Position numbers and translations under genes: made by a program. This document shows positions 16,700-25,816 of a stretch of DNA of 64,000 nucleotides, one piece after another (position 1 is the first letter of the stretch; each line of letters begins with the position of its first letter). Below the pieces are notes generated by a model. It worked only from the letters and a program-made list of their open reading frames with translations. It ran no database searches and was not told where the DNA came from. Origin of the DNA: Pseudomonas chlororaphis subsp. aurantiaca (GTDB lineage Bacteria > Pseudomonadota > Gammaproteobacteria > Pseudomonadales > Pseudomonadaceae); assembly GCF_013466605.1 (NCBI RefSeq), contig NZ_CP059162.1, positions 3,348,001-3,412,000 of the forward strand, written 5' to 3'.

Positions 16700-18016
16700 A
16701 TGACAACCCATAAAACAACAATCGACACGCTTGTAGTGGGCGCCGGCCAAGCCGGCGTGGCCATGAGCGAACACCTGAGCCGCCTGGGCGTGCCGCACCT
16801 GGTGCTGGAACGCAACCGCATCGCCGAAGCCTGGCGCACCGGGCGCTGGGATTCGCTGGTGGCCAACGGCCCGGCCTGGCACGACCGCTTTCCCGGCCTG
16901 GAATTCGCAGGCCTGGACCCCGATGCCTTTGCCGGCAAGGACCAGGTGGCCGACTACTTCGAAACCTACGCCCGTAAATTCAATGCGCCGATCCGCACCG
17001 GCGTCGAAGTCAGGAAGGTGGTGCGTAACGCCGCCCGTCCGGGCTTTACCGTGGACACCAGCGACGGTGTGATCGAAGCCCGGCAGGTGGTGGTGGCCAC
17101 CGGTCCGTTCCAGTGCCCGGTGATCCCGCCGATCGCCCCGCAAGATCCGCGTGTGCTGCAGATGCACTCGGCGGCCTACCGCAACCCGCAGCAGCTGCCC
17201 GAAGGCGCGGTGCTGGTGGTGGGGGCGGGCTCCTCTGGGGTGCAGATCGCCGATGAGCTGCAACGCGCCGGCAAGCAGGTCTATCTCTCGGTCGGGGCCC
17301 ATGACCGTCCGCCGCGGGCCTACCGCAACCGTGACTTCTGCTGGTGGCTGGGGGTGCTGGGCGAATGGGATGCCGAGACCATGCAGCCGGGCAAGGAGCA
17401 CGTGACCATCGCCGTCAGCGGCGCCCGTGGCGGGCATACCGTGGACTTTCGCCGGCTGGCCCACCAGGGCATGACCCTGGTCGGCCTGACCAAGACCTTC
17501 GAGAACGGCGTGGCCCGCTTCGAGGCCAACCTGGCCGAGAACATTGCCCGCGGCGACGAAAACTACCTGGCGCTGCTCGATGCCGCCGATGCCTACATCG
17601 CCCGCAACGGCCTGGATCTGCCGGAAGAACCCGAAGCTCGGGTGATGCTGCCGGACCCGCCGTGCCTGACCCAGCCGATCCTCGAGCTCGACCTGGCCAA
17701 GGCCGGCGTCGGCACCATCATCTGGGCCACCGGCTATTCGGTGGACTACAGCTGGCTGCAGGTCGATGCCTTCAAGGACAACGGCAAGCCCCGGCACCAG
17801 CGCGGCGTGTCCAGCGAGCCCGGGGTCTATTTCGTCGGCCTGCCGTGGCTGTCGCGCCGTGGCTCGGCATTTATCTGGGGCGTGTGGCACGACGCCCGGC
17901 ACATCGCCGAGCACATCGTCAAGCAGCGCCTCTACTTCGATTACCGCGACGCCGCGCAGCGTCAAGCCGACCGCGAGTCCTCCACTCAACCTGCCAGCCT
18001 CATGGGAGCCCGCTGA
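16700..18016 (+). CDS. Flavin-containing monooxygenase (FAD/NADPH)
   Basis: 438 aa with two Rossmann motifs: GAGQAG near residue 14 for FAD and GAGSSG near 174 for NADPH, separated as in class B flavin monooxygenases. ATGY near 345 is the usual C-terminal ATG motif. These enzymes hydroxylate N or S atoms or carry out Baeyer-Villiger reactions. It is the first gene of an eight-gene operon; its stop overlaps the ridA-like start by one base. With transporter, aminotransferase, deacylase and aldehyde dehydrogenase downstream, it probably oxidises an amine or amide taken from outside, but the substrate cannot be told from the sequence. Confidence 0.85.
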   Translation: MTTHKTTIDTLVVGAGQAGVAMSEHLSRLGVPHLVLERNRIAEAWRTGRWDSLVANGPAWHDRFPGLEFAGLDPDAFAGKDQVADYFETYARKFNAPIRTGVEVRKVVRNAARPGFTVDTSDGVIEARQVVVATGPFQCPVIPPIAPQDPRVLQMHSAAYRNPQQLPEGAVLVVGAGSSGVQIADELQRAGKQVYLSVGAHDRPPRAYRNRDFCWWLGVLGEWDAETMQPGKEHVTIAVSGARGGHTVDFRRLAHQGMTLVGLTKTFENGVARFEANLAENIARGDENYLALLDAADAYIARNGLDLPEEPEARVMLPDPPCLTQPILELDLAKAGVGTIIWATGYSVDYSWLQVDAFKDNGKPRHQRGVSSEPGVYFVGLPWLSRRGSAFIWGVWHDARHIAEHIVKQRLYFDYRDAAQRQADRESSTQPASLMGAR

Positions 18017-18426
18017 TGCCTACGCATACCCGCATCCGCATGTTCAACACCAAAGACACCTACCCGAACCAGAGCCTGGACAACGACCTGTGCCAGGCCG
18101 TGCGCGCCGGCAACACCGTGTATGTGCGCGGCCAGGTCGGCACTGACTTCAATGGCCAGTTGGTCGGCCTCGGTGATCCGCGGGCCCAGGCCGAACAGGC
18201 CATGCGCAACGTCAAGCAATTGCTGGAAGAGGCCGGCAGCGACCTCAGCCATATCGTCAAGACCACCACCTACCTGATCGACCCGCGTTACCGCGAGCCG
18301 GTCTACCAGGAGGTCGGCAAGTGGCTCAAGGGCGTGTTCCCGATCTCCACCGGGCTGGTGGTCAGCGCCCTGGGCCAGCCGCAGTGGCTGATGGAAATCG
18401 ACGTGATCGCGGTCATCCCCGAATAA
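18016..18426 (+). CDS. RidA/YjgF-family enamine/imine deaminase
   Basis: 136 aa, the single-domain RidA length. HIVKTTTYLIDPRYREPVYQ and the closing strand MEIDVIAVIPE are family features. RidA proteins hydrolyse reactive enamine or imine intermediates. The catalytic arginine position appears to be within the YLIDPRYREP region, though this subfamily differs from classical RidA. Its place between a monooxygenase and hydrolases suggests that it clears an imine formed in the pathway. TGATG coupling with the upstream gene. Confidence 0.85.
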   Translation: MPTHTRIRMFNTKDTYPNQSLDNDLCQAVRAGNTVYVRGQVGTDFNGQLVGLGDPRAQAEQAMRNVKQLLEEAGSDLSHIVKTTTYLIDPRYREPVYQEVGKWLKGVFPISTGLVVSALGQPQWLMEIDVIAVIPE

Positions 18427-18436
18427 GGAGTTCGCC

Positions 18437-19111
18437 ATGACTTTCTCCATCGTCGGCCGCTGCGCCGAAACCGGCCAGCTGGGCATTGCCATCAGCTCGT
18501 CGAGCATCGCCGTCGGCGCCCGCTGCCCCTGGTTGCGCAGCGGGGTGGGTGCGGTGTCGAGCCAGAACATCACCTTGCCGGCCCTCGGCCCGCAGGTGCT
18601 CGACGGCCTGGGCGAAGGCCTGGCGCCCGCGCAGGCCCTGGACCGGGCACTGACCCGCAACGGCTACAGCCAGTACCGCCAGGTGGCGGTGGTGGATGCC
18701 CAGGGGCGCACGGCGGTGTTCAGCGGCAACCACGCGCTGGGCATTAACAATGCCGTGGCCGGTGAGCAGTGCGTGGCGGCCGGCAACCTGCTGGCCAACA
18801 GCACAGTGATCGAACGCATGGTCGAGGCCTTCGAAAGCAGCGAAGGCTGCCTGGCGGCGCGGCTGCTCAGCGCGCTGCAGGCCGGGCAGGACGCCGGGGG
18901 CGAGGCGGGCGCGGTGCATTCGGCGGCGCTGTCGGTGGTCGGCGAGCTGGTCTGGCCGATCGTCGACCTGCGGGTGGACTGGGCCGAGGCCAACCCCATC
19001 GGCGAGCTGCAGAAACTCTGGAGCGCCTACGAGCCGCAGCTGCAGGACTACCTGATCCGCGCCCTCAACCCGACCCTGGCGCCGAGCTACGGAGTACCGG
19101 GCGATGAGTGA
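18437..19111 (+). CDS. DUF1028 (Ntn-hydrolase-like) protein
   Basis: 224 aa, beginning MTFSIVGRCAETGQLGIAIS, the typical opening of DUF1028, followed by SSQNITLP and GNLLANSTVIERM. The family has an Ntn-hydrolase-like fold but no settled reaction. AAGGAG lies 7 bases before the ATG, and the end overlaps the M20 deacylase by 8 bases. The context with a deacylase and RidA hints at hydrolysis of an amide or cyclic intermediate, which is inference only. Confidence 0.82.
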   Translation: MTFSIVGRCAETGQLGIAISSSSIAVGARCPWLRSGVGAVSSQNITLPALGPQVLDGLGEGLAPAQALDRALTRNGYSQYRQVAVVDAQGRTAVFSGNHALGINNAVAGEQCVAAGNLLANSTVIERMVEAFESSEGCLAARLLSALQAGQDAGGEAGAVHSAALSVVGELVWPIVDLRVDWAEANPIGELQKLWSAYEPQLQDYLIRALNPTLAPSYGVPGDE

Positions 19112-20264
19112 GCTGCGCAGCCGCGCCTTGCTGGCCAGGCTAGTGGGTTTTGCCACGGTCAGCCGCGATTCGAACCTGGCCCTGATCGAGTTCGTGCGCG
19201 ACTACCTGCACGGCCTGGGCGTGAGCTGCGAGCTGATCTACAACGCCGAGCGGACCAAGGCCAACCTGCTGGCCAGCATCGGCCCGGCGCTGGAAGGCGG
19301 CATCGTGCTGTCCGGGCACACCGACGTGGTGCCGGTGGACGGCCAGCCCTGGACGTTCGAACCCTTCAGCCTGACCGAGCGCGACGGCAAGCTCTACGGG
19401 CGCGGCACCGCCGACATGAAAGGCTACCTGGCCTCGGTGCTGGCCGCGGTGCCGCTGTTTCTCGAAAGCCCCCTGCGCCGGCCGGTGCACCTGGCGTTCT
19501 CCTATGACGAGGAGGTCGGCTGCCTCGGCGTGCGCAGCCTGCTGGAGCTGTTGCCACAGCGCATTCTCCAACCGGCGCTGTGCCTGATCGGCGAGCCCAC
19601 CGAGCTCAAACCGGTGCTCGGCCACAAGGGCAAGCTGGCCATGCGTTGCCATGTGCATGGCGCGCCGTGCCATTCGGCCTATGCGCCTTACGGGGTCAAC
19701 GCCATCGAGCAGGCGGCGCGGCTGATCGGCCGGCTGGGGGAGATCGGCCAGCGCCTGGCGGCCCCCGAGCATCACGACGCCCGTTTCGACCCGGCGTTCT
19801 CCACCGTGCAGGTCGGGGTGATCCAGGGCGGCACGGCGCTGAATATCGTCCCGGCCGACTGCCGCTTCGACTTCGAGGTGCGCGCCTTGCCGGCCTTCGA
19901 GCCCCAGGCGGTGGTGGACGAACTGCAAGGCTATGCCGAACAGGAGCTGTTGCCGGCGATGCAGGCAATCAAGGCCGACACGGCGATCCGCTTCGAAGCG
20001 ATCTCGGCCTATCCGGGGTTGGCGACTGCCCCTGAAAGCGCCGCCGCGCAACTGGTGGCGCAACTCTGTGGCAGCGCGGCCTTCAGCACCGTGGCCTTTG
20101 GCACCGAAGGCGGGCTGTTCCATCAGGCCGGCATTGCGGCGGTGGTCTGTGGCCCCGGCAGCATGGACCAGGGCCACAAGCCGGACGAATTCGTCAGCGT
20201 CGAACAGCTGGCGGCCTGCGACCGGCTGATGGAGCGCCTGGCCGAACACCTCTGCAAGCGCTGA
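19104..20264 (+). CDS. M20 peptidase, ArgE-like N-acyl-amino-acid deacylase
   Basis: 386 aa. Metal-binding residues are visible: His in SGHTDVVPVDG near 74, Asp in GRGTADMKGY near 104, Glu-Glu in SYDEEVGCLG near 137, and a late His in DQGHKPDEFVS near 355. The domain order and the ending match ArgE (acetylornithine deacetylase). As it sits in a catabolic operon and not with arginine genes, it probably deacylates another N-acyl compound. The ATG overlaps the DUF1028 stop. Confidence 0.88.
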   Translation: MSELRSRALLARLVGFATVSRDSNLALIEFVRDYLHGLGVSCELIYNAERTKANLLASIGPALEGGIVLSGHTDVVPVDGQPWTFEPFSLTERDGKLYGRGTADMKGYLASVLAAVPLFLESPLRRPVHLAFSYDEEVGCLGVRSLLELLPQRILQPALCLIGEPTELKPVLGHKGKLAMRCHVHGAPCHSAYAPYGVNAIEQAARLIGRLGEIGQRLAAPEHHDARFDPAFSTVQVGVIQGGTALNIVPADCRFDFEVRALPAFEPQAVVDELQGYAEQELLPAMQAIKADTAIRFEAISAYPGLATAPESAAAQLVAQLCGSAAFSTVAFGTEGGLFHQAGIAAVVCGPGSMDQGHKPDEFVSVEQLAACDRLMERLAEHLCKR

Positions 20265-20297
20265 TAAACGACTCTTCATAAGAACAAGGAACTCGCG

Positions 20298-21791
20298 GTG
20301 AAAGACTTCAACGAATGGACAGCCCTGGCGCAACGCCAACGCCTGATCGACAGCGCCTTTATCGACGGTGAGGCATGCCAGGCCGAGAGCGGCGCGCGCT
20401 TCGATGTGGTCAACCCGGCCACCGAGAAACGCTTGGCCCAGGTGGCCGCCTGCGGTGAGGTCGAGGTCGACCGGGCGGTGCGCAGCGCCCGTCGTGCGTT
20501 CGAGCAGGGCCCCTGGGCCAGGATGGCGCCGAGCGAGCGCAAGGCCGTGCTGCTGCGCCTGTCGCGGCTGATGCTGGAGCACCGCGACGAACTGGCCTTG
20601 CTCGACTCCCTGAGCATGGGCAAGCCGGTGATGGATGCCTGGAGCATCGACGTGCCGGGCGCTGCCCAGGTGTTCGCCTGGTACGGTGAAAGCCTCGACA
20701 AGCTCTACGACCAGGTGGCGCCGAGCGCGAGCAATGTCCTGGCGACCATCACCCGGGTGCCGCTGGGGGGGGGCGGCGCGGTGGTGCCGTGGAATTTCCC
20801 GCTGGACATGGCCGCCTGGAAGCTGGCCCCGGCCCTGGCCGCCGGCAACAGCGTGGTGCTCAAGCCGGCCGAGCAGTCGCCGTTCTCGGCCCTGCGCCTG
20901 GCCGAGCTGGCCCTTGAGGCTGGCGTCCCCAAGGGCGTGCTCAACGTGGTGCCGGGCCTGGGCGAGGAGGCCGGTCGCGCCCTCGGGCTGCACATGGAGG
21001 TGGATGCCCTGGTGTTCACCGGTTCCACCGAGGTGGGCAAGTACTTCATGCAGTACGCCGCGCAATCGAACCTCAAGCAGGTCTGGCTGGAGTGTGGCGG
21101 CAAGAGCCCGAACCTGGTGTTCGCCGATTGCCAGGACCTGGACCTGGCGGCCGAGAAAGCCGCGTTCGGCATCTTCTTCAACCAGGGTGAAGTCTGCTCG
21201 GCCAACTCGCGCCTGCTGGTGCAGCGTTCGATCGCCGACGGGTTCATCGAGCGCCTGGTGGCCAAGGCGCGCCAGTGGCAGCCAGGCAATCCGCTGGACC
21301 CGGCGAGCCGGGCCGGGGCCATCGTCGATGCGCGGCAGACGCAGCGCATCAAGCGCTACATCGAACAGGCCCAGGCCGAGGGCGCGCAGCTGTTGTGCGG
21401 TGGGCGGCAACTGAGCTTCGACGGCTCGAGCAACTTCATCGAGCCGACCATCTTCACGGGTGTGACCGCCGACATGACCCTGGCCCGCGAAGAAGTGTTC
21501 GGCCCGGTGCTGGCGGTCACGGTGTTCGACGACGAAGACCAGGCGGTGGCCCTGGCCAACGAGCACATCTATGGCCTGGCCGCGTCGTTGTGGACCGACG
21601 ACCTCAATCGCGCGCATCGGGTATCGCGGCGGCTGAATGCCGGAACCGTGTCGGTGAACACCGTCGACGCGCTGGATGTGACCGTGCCCTTTGGCGGCGG
21701 CAAGCAGTCGGGCTTTGGCCGCGACCTGTCGCTGCATTCGTTCGACAAGTACACCCAGCTGAAAACCACCTGGATTCAACTGCGGGGCTGA
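20298..21791 (+). CDS. NAD(P)-dependent aldehyde dehydrogenase (PuuC-like)
   Basis: 497 aa, GTG start with AAGGAA upstream. Motifs: PWNFPLDMAAWKLAPALAAG (cofactor floor), FTGSTEVGK (nucleotide loop), LECGGKSPNLVF with the general-base Glu near 265, and FNQGEVCSANSR with the nucleophile Cys at about 300. It is most like gamma-glutamyl-gamma-aminobutyraldehyde dehydrogenases of polyamine breakdown and should oxidise the aldehyde made by the operon's aminotransferase. Oddity: the conserved LGVVGA before PWNFP reads LGGGGA, encoded by a run of nine G at 20765-20773. The frame stays open. This may be a real double change or a sequencing error. Confidence 0.9.
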   Translation: MKDFNEWTALAQRQRLIDSAFIDGEACQAESGARFDVVNPATEKRLAQVAACGEVEVDRAVRSARRAFEQGPWARMAPSERKAVLLRLSRLMLEHRDELALLDSLSMGKPVMDAWSIDVPGAAQVFAWYGESLDKLYDQVAPSASNVLATITRVPLGGGGAVVPWNFPLDMAAWKLAPALAAGNSVVLKPAEQSPFSALRLAELALEAGVPKGVLNVVPGLGEEAGRALGLHMEVDALVFTGSTEVGKYFMQYAAQSNLKQVWLECGGKSPNLVFADCQDLDLAAEKAAFGIFFNQGEVCSANSRLLVQRSIADGFIERLVAKARQWQPGNPLDPASRAGAIVDARQTQRIKRYIEQAQAEGAQLLCGGRQLSFDGSSNFIEPTIFTGVTADMTLAREEVFGPVLAVTVFDDEDQAVALANEHIYGLAASLWTDDLNRAHRVSRRLNAGTVSVNTVDALDVTVPFGGGKQSGFGRDLSLHSFDKYTQLKTTWIQLRG

Positions 21792-21848
21792 GGGCCCCGA
21801 GCGCAGCACCGATCTTCCAAAAAATAGAACAACAAGACGGAGCAACCG

Positions 21849-23285
21849 ATGAACAGCAATGCAAGCGTGCAAACCGGCGTCCTGGCGCCGCCTGCGAGTC
21901 GCAAGAAACTCGGCCTTACCGCGCTGTTGGCGGTGGCCATCGGCCTGGTGGTCTCACAAGGCGTGATGGTGCTGATGCTGCAAGGCGTCGGTATCGCCGG
22001 CCTGGGCTTTATCGTGCCCCTGGGCCTGGCCTACCTGCTGGCCCTGAGCTACGCCTGTTCGTTCTCCGAGCTGGCGCTGATGATCCCACGCGCCGGCAGC
22101 CTGAGCACCTACACCGAAGTCGCCATCGGCCAGCTCCCGGCGATCCTGGCGACCTTTTCCGGTTACGTGGTGGTGGCGATGTTCGCCCTGTCGGCCGAGC
22201 TGTTGCTGATGGAGTTCATCATCGACAAGGTCTATCCGCACTCCATGCCACCGCTGACCGTGGCCCTGGCGGTACTGGCGCTGTTCACCGTGCTCAACCT
22301 GTTCAACATCGACATCTTCGCCCGCCTGCAGACGGTGCTGGCGGTGGTGATGACCGTGGTGTTGCTGGTGATGGGCCTGAGCGCGATGAACAGCGACATC
22401 GTCACGCCCAACCCGGCGCTGTTCGACAGCGCCCACTGGAACCCCATGGGCCTGGGGGTGATCGCCCTGACGGCGATGGCGGTCTGGGGGTTTGTCGGTG
22501 CCGAGTTCGTCTGCCCGCTGGTGGAAGAAACCCGTCGCCCGGAGCGCAACATCCCGGGTTCGATGATGCTCGGCCTGACCATCATCTTCGTGATCATCAG
22601 CCTGTACGCCCTGGGCGCCTTGCTCACCGTGCCCCAGGCGGAACTGGCCAGCAACGGCCTGCCGCATTACCTGTTCGCCACCACGGTGTTCGGCGAGGCG
22701 GGCAAGGTGTTCCTGGTGATCGCGGCGATCACCGCCACTTGCAGCACCCTCAACAGTTCGCTGGCGGCGATCCCGCGCATGCTGTTCGGCATGGCCCGCA
22801 ACGGCCAGGCCTTCGGCGTGTTCAAGCGCCAGGGCAAGCGCACCGGCGCGCCCTGGGTCGCGGTGCTGTTCATCGCCGCGGTCACCGGCCTGCCGTTGCT
22901 GCTGATGCACGACCATGCCGACGCGATCAACCAACTGCTGCTCTCGGCGGCCCTGGCCTGGCTGCTGGCCTACATCATCACCCACGTCAACGTCATCGCC
23001 CTGCGCCGGCGCTACCCGCAGGTGGCGCGGCCGTTCCGCACGCCGTTCTACCCCTTGCCGCAGCTGTTCGGCATCGCCGGCATGCTGTTTGCGATCTGGA
23101 ACGTGTCGCCCAGCCCGGAGATGACCTTTTCGATTTTTGCCTACGCAGGCCTCGTGCTGCTGATCGTCTCGATCATCGCCGTGCTGTGGATCAAGGGCGT
23201 GATGGGCAAGCCACTGTTCAAGCCGGAGCCGCTGGCCAGCGTGCTCGGCACCCTCGATAAAAAACCGCAAGGAGACTCGCAATGA
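21849..23285 (+). CDS. APC-family amino acid/amine permease
   Basis: 478 aa with about 12 hydrophobic segments and the APC signature region near the start (AIGLVVSQGVMVLMLQGVGI). The FVGAEFVCPLVEETRRPERNIP loop after segment 6 is typical of APC permeases. It probably imports the operon's substrate across the inner membrane. GGAG precedes the ATG, and the stop overlaps the aminotransferase start (ATGA). Confidence 0.9.
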   Translation: MNSNASVQTGVLAPPASRKKLGLTALLAVAIGLVVSQGVMVLMLQGVGIAGLGFIVPLGLAYLLALSYACSFSELALMIPRAGSLSTYTEVAIGQLPAILATFSGYVVVAMFALSAELLLMEFIIDKVYPHSMPPLTVALAVLALFTVLNLFNIDIFARLQTVLAVVMTVVLLVMGLSAMNSDIVTPNPALFDSAHWNPMGLGVIALTAMAVWGFVGAEFVCPLVEETRRPERNIPGSMMLGLTIIFVIISLYALGALLTVPQAELASNGLPHYLFATTVFGEAGKVFLVIAAITATCSTLNSSLAAIPRMLFGMARNGQAFGVFKRQGKRTGAPWVAVLFIAAVTGLPLLLMHDHADAINQLLLSAALAWLLAYIITHVNVIALRRRYPQVARPFRTPFYPLPQLFGIAGMLFAIWNVSPSPEMTFSIFAYAGLVLLIVSIIAVLWIKGVMGKPLFKPEPLASVLGTLDKKPQGDSQ

Positions 23286-24664
23286 CCGCTCAAGTGAAAC
23301 CCGTCCGCAGCACCGGCGACTACCAGGCCGCGGATGCCGCGCACCACATTCATGCGTTCCTCGACCAGAAGGCGCTGAACGCCGAAGGGCCGCGGGTGAT
23401 CGTGCGCGGTGAGGGCCTGACGCTCTGGGACAACGACGGCAAGCGCTACCTGGACGGCATGTCGGGCCTGTGGTGCACCAACCTCGGCTACGGCCGCAAG
23501 GACCTGGCCGCGGCCGCCAGCCAGCAGCTCGAGCAACTGCCGTACTACAACATGTTCTTCCACACCACCCACCCGGCGGTGGTCGAGCTGTCGGAGCTGC
23601 TGTTCAGCCTGCTGCCTGCGCACTACAGCCACGCGATCTACACCAACTCCGGCTCCGAGGCCAACGAGGTGCTGATCCGCACCGTGCGCCGCTACTGGCA
23701 GATCCTCGGCAAGCCGCAGAAGAAGATCATGATCGGTCGCTGGAACGGCTACCACGGCTCGACCCTCGGCGCCACGGCGCTGGGCGGGATGAAGCTCATG
23801 CACGACATGGGCGGGGTGATCCCGGACGTGGCGCACATAGACGAGCCGTACTGGTTCGCCCACGAAGGCGAGCTGACTCCGGCCGAGTTCGGCCTGCGCG
23901 CGGCGCGGCAGCTGGAAGAGAAGATCCTCGAACTGGGCGCCGAGAATGTCGCGGCCTTCGTCGCCGAACCCTTCCAGGGCGCCGGCGGCATGATCTTCCC
24001 GCCACAAAGCTACTGGCCGGAAATCCAGCGCATCTGCCGCCAGTACGACGTGCTGCTGTGCGCCGACGAAGTGATCGGCGGTTTCGGCCGTACCGGCGAA
24101 TGGTTCGCCCACCAGCACTTCGGTTTCGAGCCCGACACCCTGTCGATCGCCAAGGGCCTGACCAGCGGCTACATCCCCATGGGCGGGCTGATCCTGTCCC
24201 GGCGCATGGCCGAGGTGCTGGTGGAGCAGGGCGGGGTGTTCGCCCACGGCCTGACCTATTCCGGCCATCCGGTGGCGGCGGCGGTGGCCATCGCCAACCT
24301 CAAGGCCCTGCGCGACGAAGGCATTGTCAGCCGGGTCAAGCAGGACACCGGGCCTTACCTGCAGCGCTGCCTGCGCGAAGTCTTCGACCACCACCCGTTG
24401 ATTGGCGAAGTGCAGGGCGCCGGGCTGGTGGCGGCCTTGCAGTTCGCCGAAGACAAGGCCAGCCGCAAGCGTTTCGCCAACGAAAACGACATGGCCTGGC
24501 GTTGCCGCACCATCGGCTTCGAAGAGGGCCTGATCATCCGCTCGACCCTGGGCCGGATGATCATGGCCCCGGCCCTGGTGGCCAGCCACGCCGACATCGA
24601 TGAACTGGTCGACAAGACCCGTACCGCCGTAGACAGGACCGCCCGCGAATACGGTCGTCTGTAG
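23282..24664 (+). CDS. Class III (omega) aminotransferase, PLP-dependent
   Basis: 460 aa. NSGSEANEVLIRT binds the PLP phosphate, LCADEVIGGFGRTGEWF holds the Asp that pairs with the pyridine nitrogen, and SIAKGLTSGYIPMGG carries the Schiff-base Lys at residue 291. The subgroup resembles SpuC-type putrescine:pyruvate and beta-alanine:pyruvate aminotransferases, which turn a terminal amine into an aldehyde for the neighbouring dehydrogenase. It overlaps the permease by 4 bases. Confidence 0.92.
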   Translation: MTAQVKPVRSTGDYQAADAAHHIHAFLDQKALNAEGPRVIVRGEGLTLWDNDGKRYLDGMSGLWCTNLGYGRKDLAAAASQQLEQLPYYNMFFHTTHPAVVELSELLFSLLPAHYSHAIYTNSGSEANEVLIRTVRRYWQILGKPQKKIMIGRWNGYHGSTLGATALGGMKLMHDMGGVIPDVAHIDEPYWFAHEGELTPAEFGLRAARQLEEKILELGAENVAAFVAEPFQGAGGMIFPPQSYWPEIQRICRQYDVLLCADEVIGGFGRTGEWFAHQHFGFEPDTLSIAKGLTSGYIPMGGLILSRRMAEVLVEQGGVFAHGLTYSGHPVAAAVAIANLKALRDEGIVSRVKQDTGPYLQRCLREVFDHHPLIGEVQGAGLVAALQFAEDKASRKRFANENDMAWRCRTIGFEEGLIIRSTLGRMIMAPALVASHADIDELVDKTRTAVDRTAREYGRL

Positions 24665-24718
24665 GCCCAAAAGCGGCCGGCGCGCGCGGGCGCGTCGGCC
24701 TGTTAGAGGAACCGCTAC

Positions 24719-25759
24719 ATGTCCAGATCCTTGCGTTGCTGTGTTCCCTTTGCCCTGGCCCTGTTGTGCAGCGCTGTTTCGGCCGCACCGCAGAGCCTCA
24801 CCGTCATCTCCTTTGGCGGTGCCACCAAGCAGGCCCAGGACAAGGCCTACTTCCAACCTTTCACCGCCAGCGGCGCAGGACGCGTGGTCGCCGGCGAATA
24901 CAACGGGGAGCTGTCGAAAATCAAGGCCATGGTCGATGTCGGCCATACCAGTTGGGACGTGGTCGAAGTCGAAAGCCCGGAGCTGTTGCGTGGCTGCGAC
25001 GAAGGCCTGTTCGAACGCCTCGATCCGGCGCGCTTCGGCGACCCGGCGCAATTCGTGCCGGGGACCCTGAGCGAATGCGGGGTGGCCACCTATGTCTGGT
25101 CGATGGTCATGGCCTACGACCAGGACAAGCTGGCCAAGGCGCCGACCTCCTGGGCGGATTTCTGGAACGTCGCCGACTTCCCCGGCAAGCGCGGCTTGCG
25201 CAAGGGCGCCAAGTACACCCTGGAAATCGCCTTGCTCGCCGACGGGGTCAAGCCGGACCAGCTGTACCAGGTGCTGGGCACTCCCGAGGGCGTGACCCGG
25301 GCGTTCGCCAAGCTCGACCAGATCAAGGGCAATATCCAGTGGTGGGAGGCGGGCGCGCAGCCGCCGCAATGGTTGATCGCCGGCGATGTGGTAATGAGCG
25401 CCGCCTACAACGGCCGGATCGCCTCGGCGCAGAAGGAAGGCATGAAGCTGAGCATCGTCTGGCCGCAAAGCCTGTACGACCCGGAGTACTGGGCGGTGGT
25501 CAAGGGCACGCCGAACAAGGCGTTGGCCGAAGACTTCATTGCCTTCGCCAGCCAGCCGCAGACCCAGAAGGTGTTCTCCGAGGAGATCCCTTACGGGCCG
25601 GTGCACCGTGACGCGCTGGCGCTGCTGCCGGCGGCGGTGCAACAGCAACTGCCCACCGCCGAGGCCAACCTGGCCGGGGCGCGGGCCGTGGACGCGGAGT
25701 TCTGGGTGGACCATGGCGAGGAGCTGGAACAACGCTTCAATGCCTGGGCGGCGCGCTGA
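24719..25759 (+). CDS. Periplasmic substrate-binding protein, polyamine (PotD/F) type, orphan
   Basis: 346 aa. Residues 1-22 form a Sec signal peptide ending in VSAAPQ. The mature part resembles PotD/PotF-type extracellular solute-binding proteins (LTVISFGGATKQAQ, DVVEVESPELL, WADFWNVADFPGKRGLR). No permease or ATPase gene of an ABC importer is next to it, so it either serves a transporter encoded elsewhere or delivers substrate for sensing. It supports an amine substrate for the operon. Last gene of the operon; a symmetric hairpin follows. Confidence 0.87.
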   Translation: MSRSLRCCVPFALALLCSAVSAAPQSLTVISFGGATKQAQDKAYFQPFTASGAGRVVAGEYNGELSKIKAMVDVGHTSWDVVEVESPELLRGCDEGLFERLDPARFGDPAQFVPGTLSECGVATYVWSMVMAYDQDKLAKAPTSWADFWNVADFPGKRGLRKGAKYTLEIALLADGVKPDQLYQVLGTPEGVTRAFAKLDQIKGNIQWWEAGAQPPQWLIAGDVVMSAAYNGRIASAQKEGMKLSIVWPQSLYDPEYWAVVKGTPNKALAEDFIAFASQPQTQKVFSEEIPYGPVHRDALALLPAAVQQQLPTAEANLAGARAVDAEFWVDHGEELEQRFNAWAAR

Positions 25760-25778
25760 ACCGGCGGCACCGCCAACC

Positions 25779-25804
25779 GCAGGAGCGGGTCAATCCGCTC
25801 CTGC
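25779..25804. terminator. Symmetric hairpin between convergent genes
   Basis: Perfect 10-bp stem (GCAGGAGCGG/CCGCTCCTGC) with a 6-base loop between the binding-protein gene and the convergent LysR gene. There is no strong T-run on either side; it is probably a bidirectional 3' end or a REP element. Confidence 0.55.
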
Positions 25805-25816
25805 AAGCCCGGCACT

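Noticed and set aside
19140..21872. A 910-codon minus-strand frame over the deacylase and aldehyde dehydrogenase genes
   Set aside because: Antisense shadow spanning two well-defined enzymes; no motifs, no ribosome site.
23141..25732. An 863-codon minus-strand frame over the aminotransferase and binding-protein genes
   Set aside because: Same kind of shadow; crosses gene borders and has no recognisable domain.
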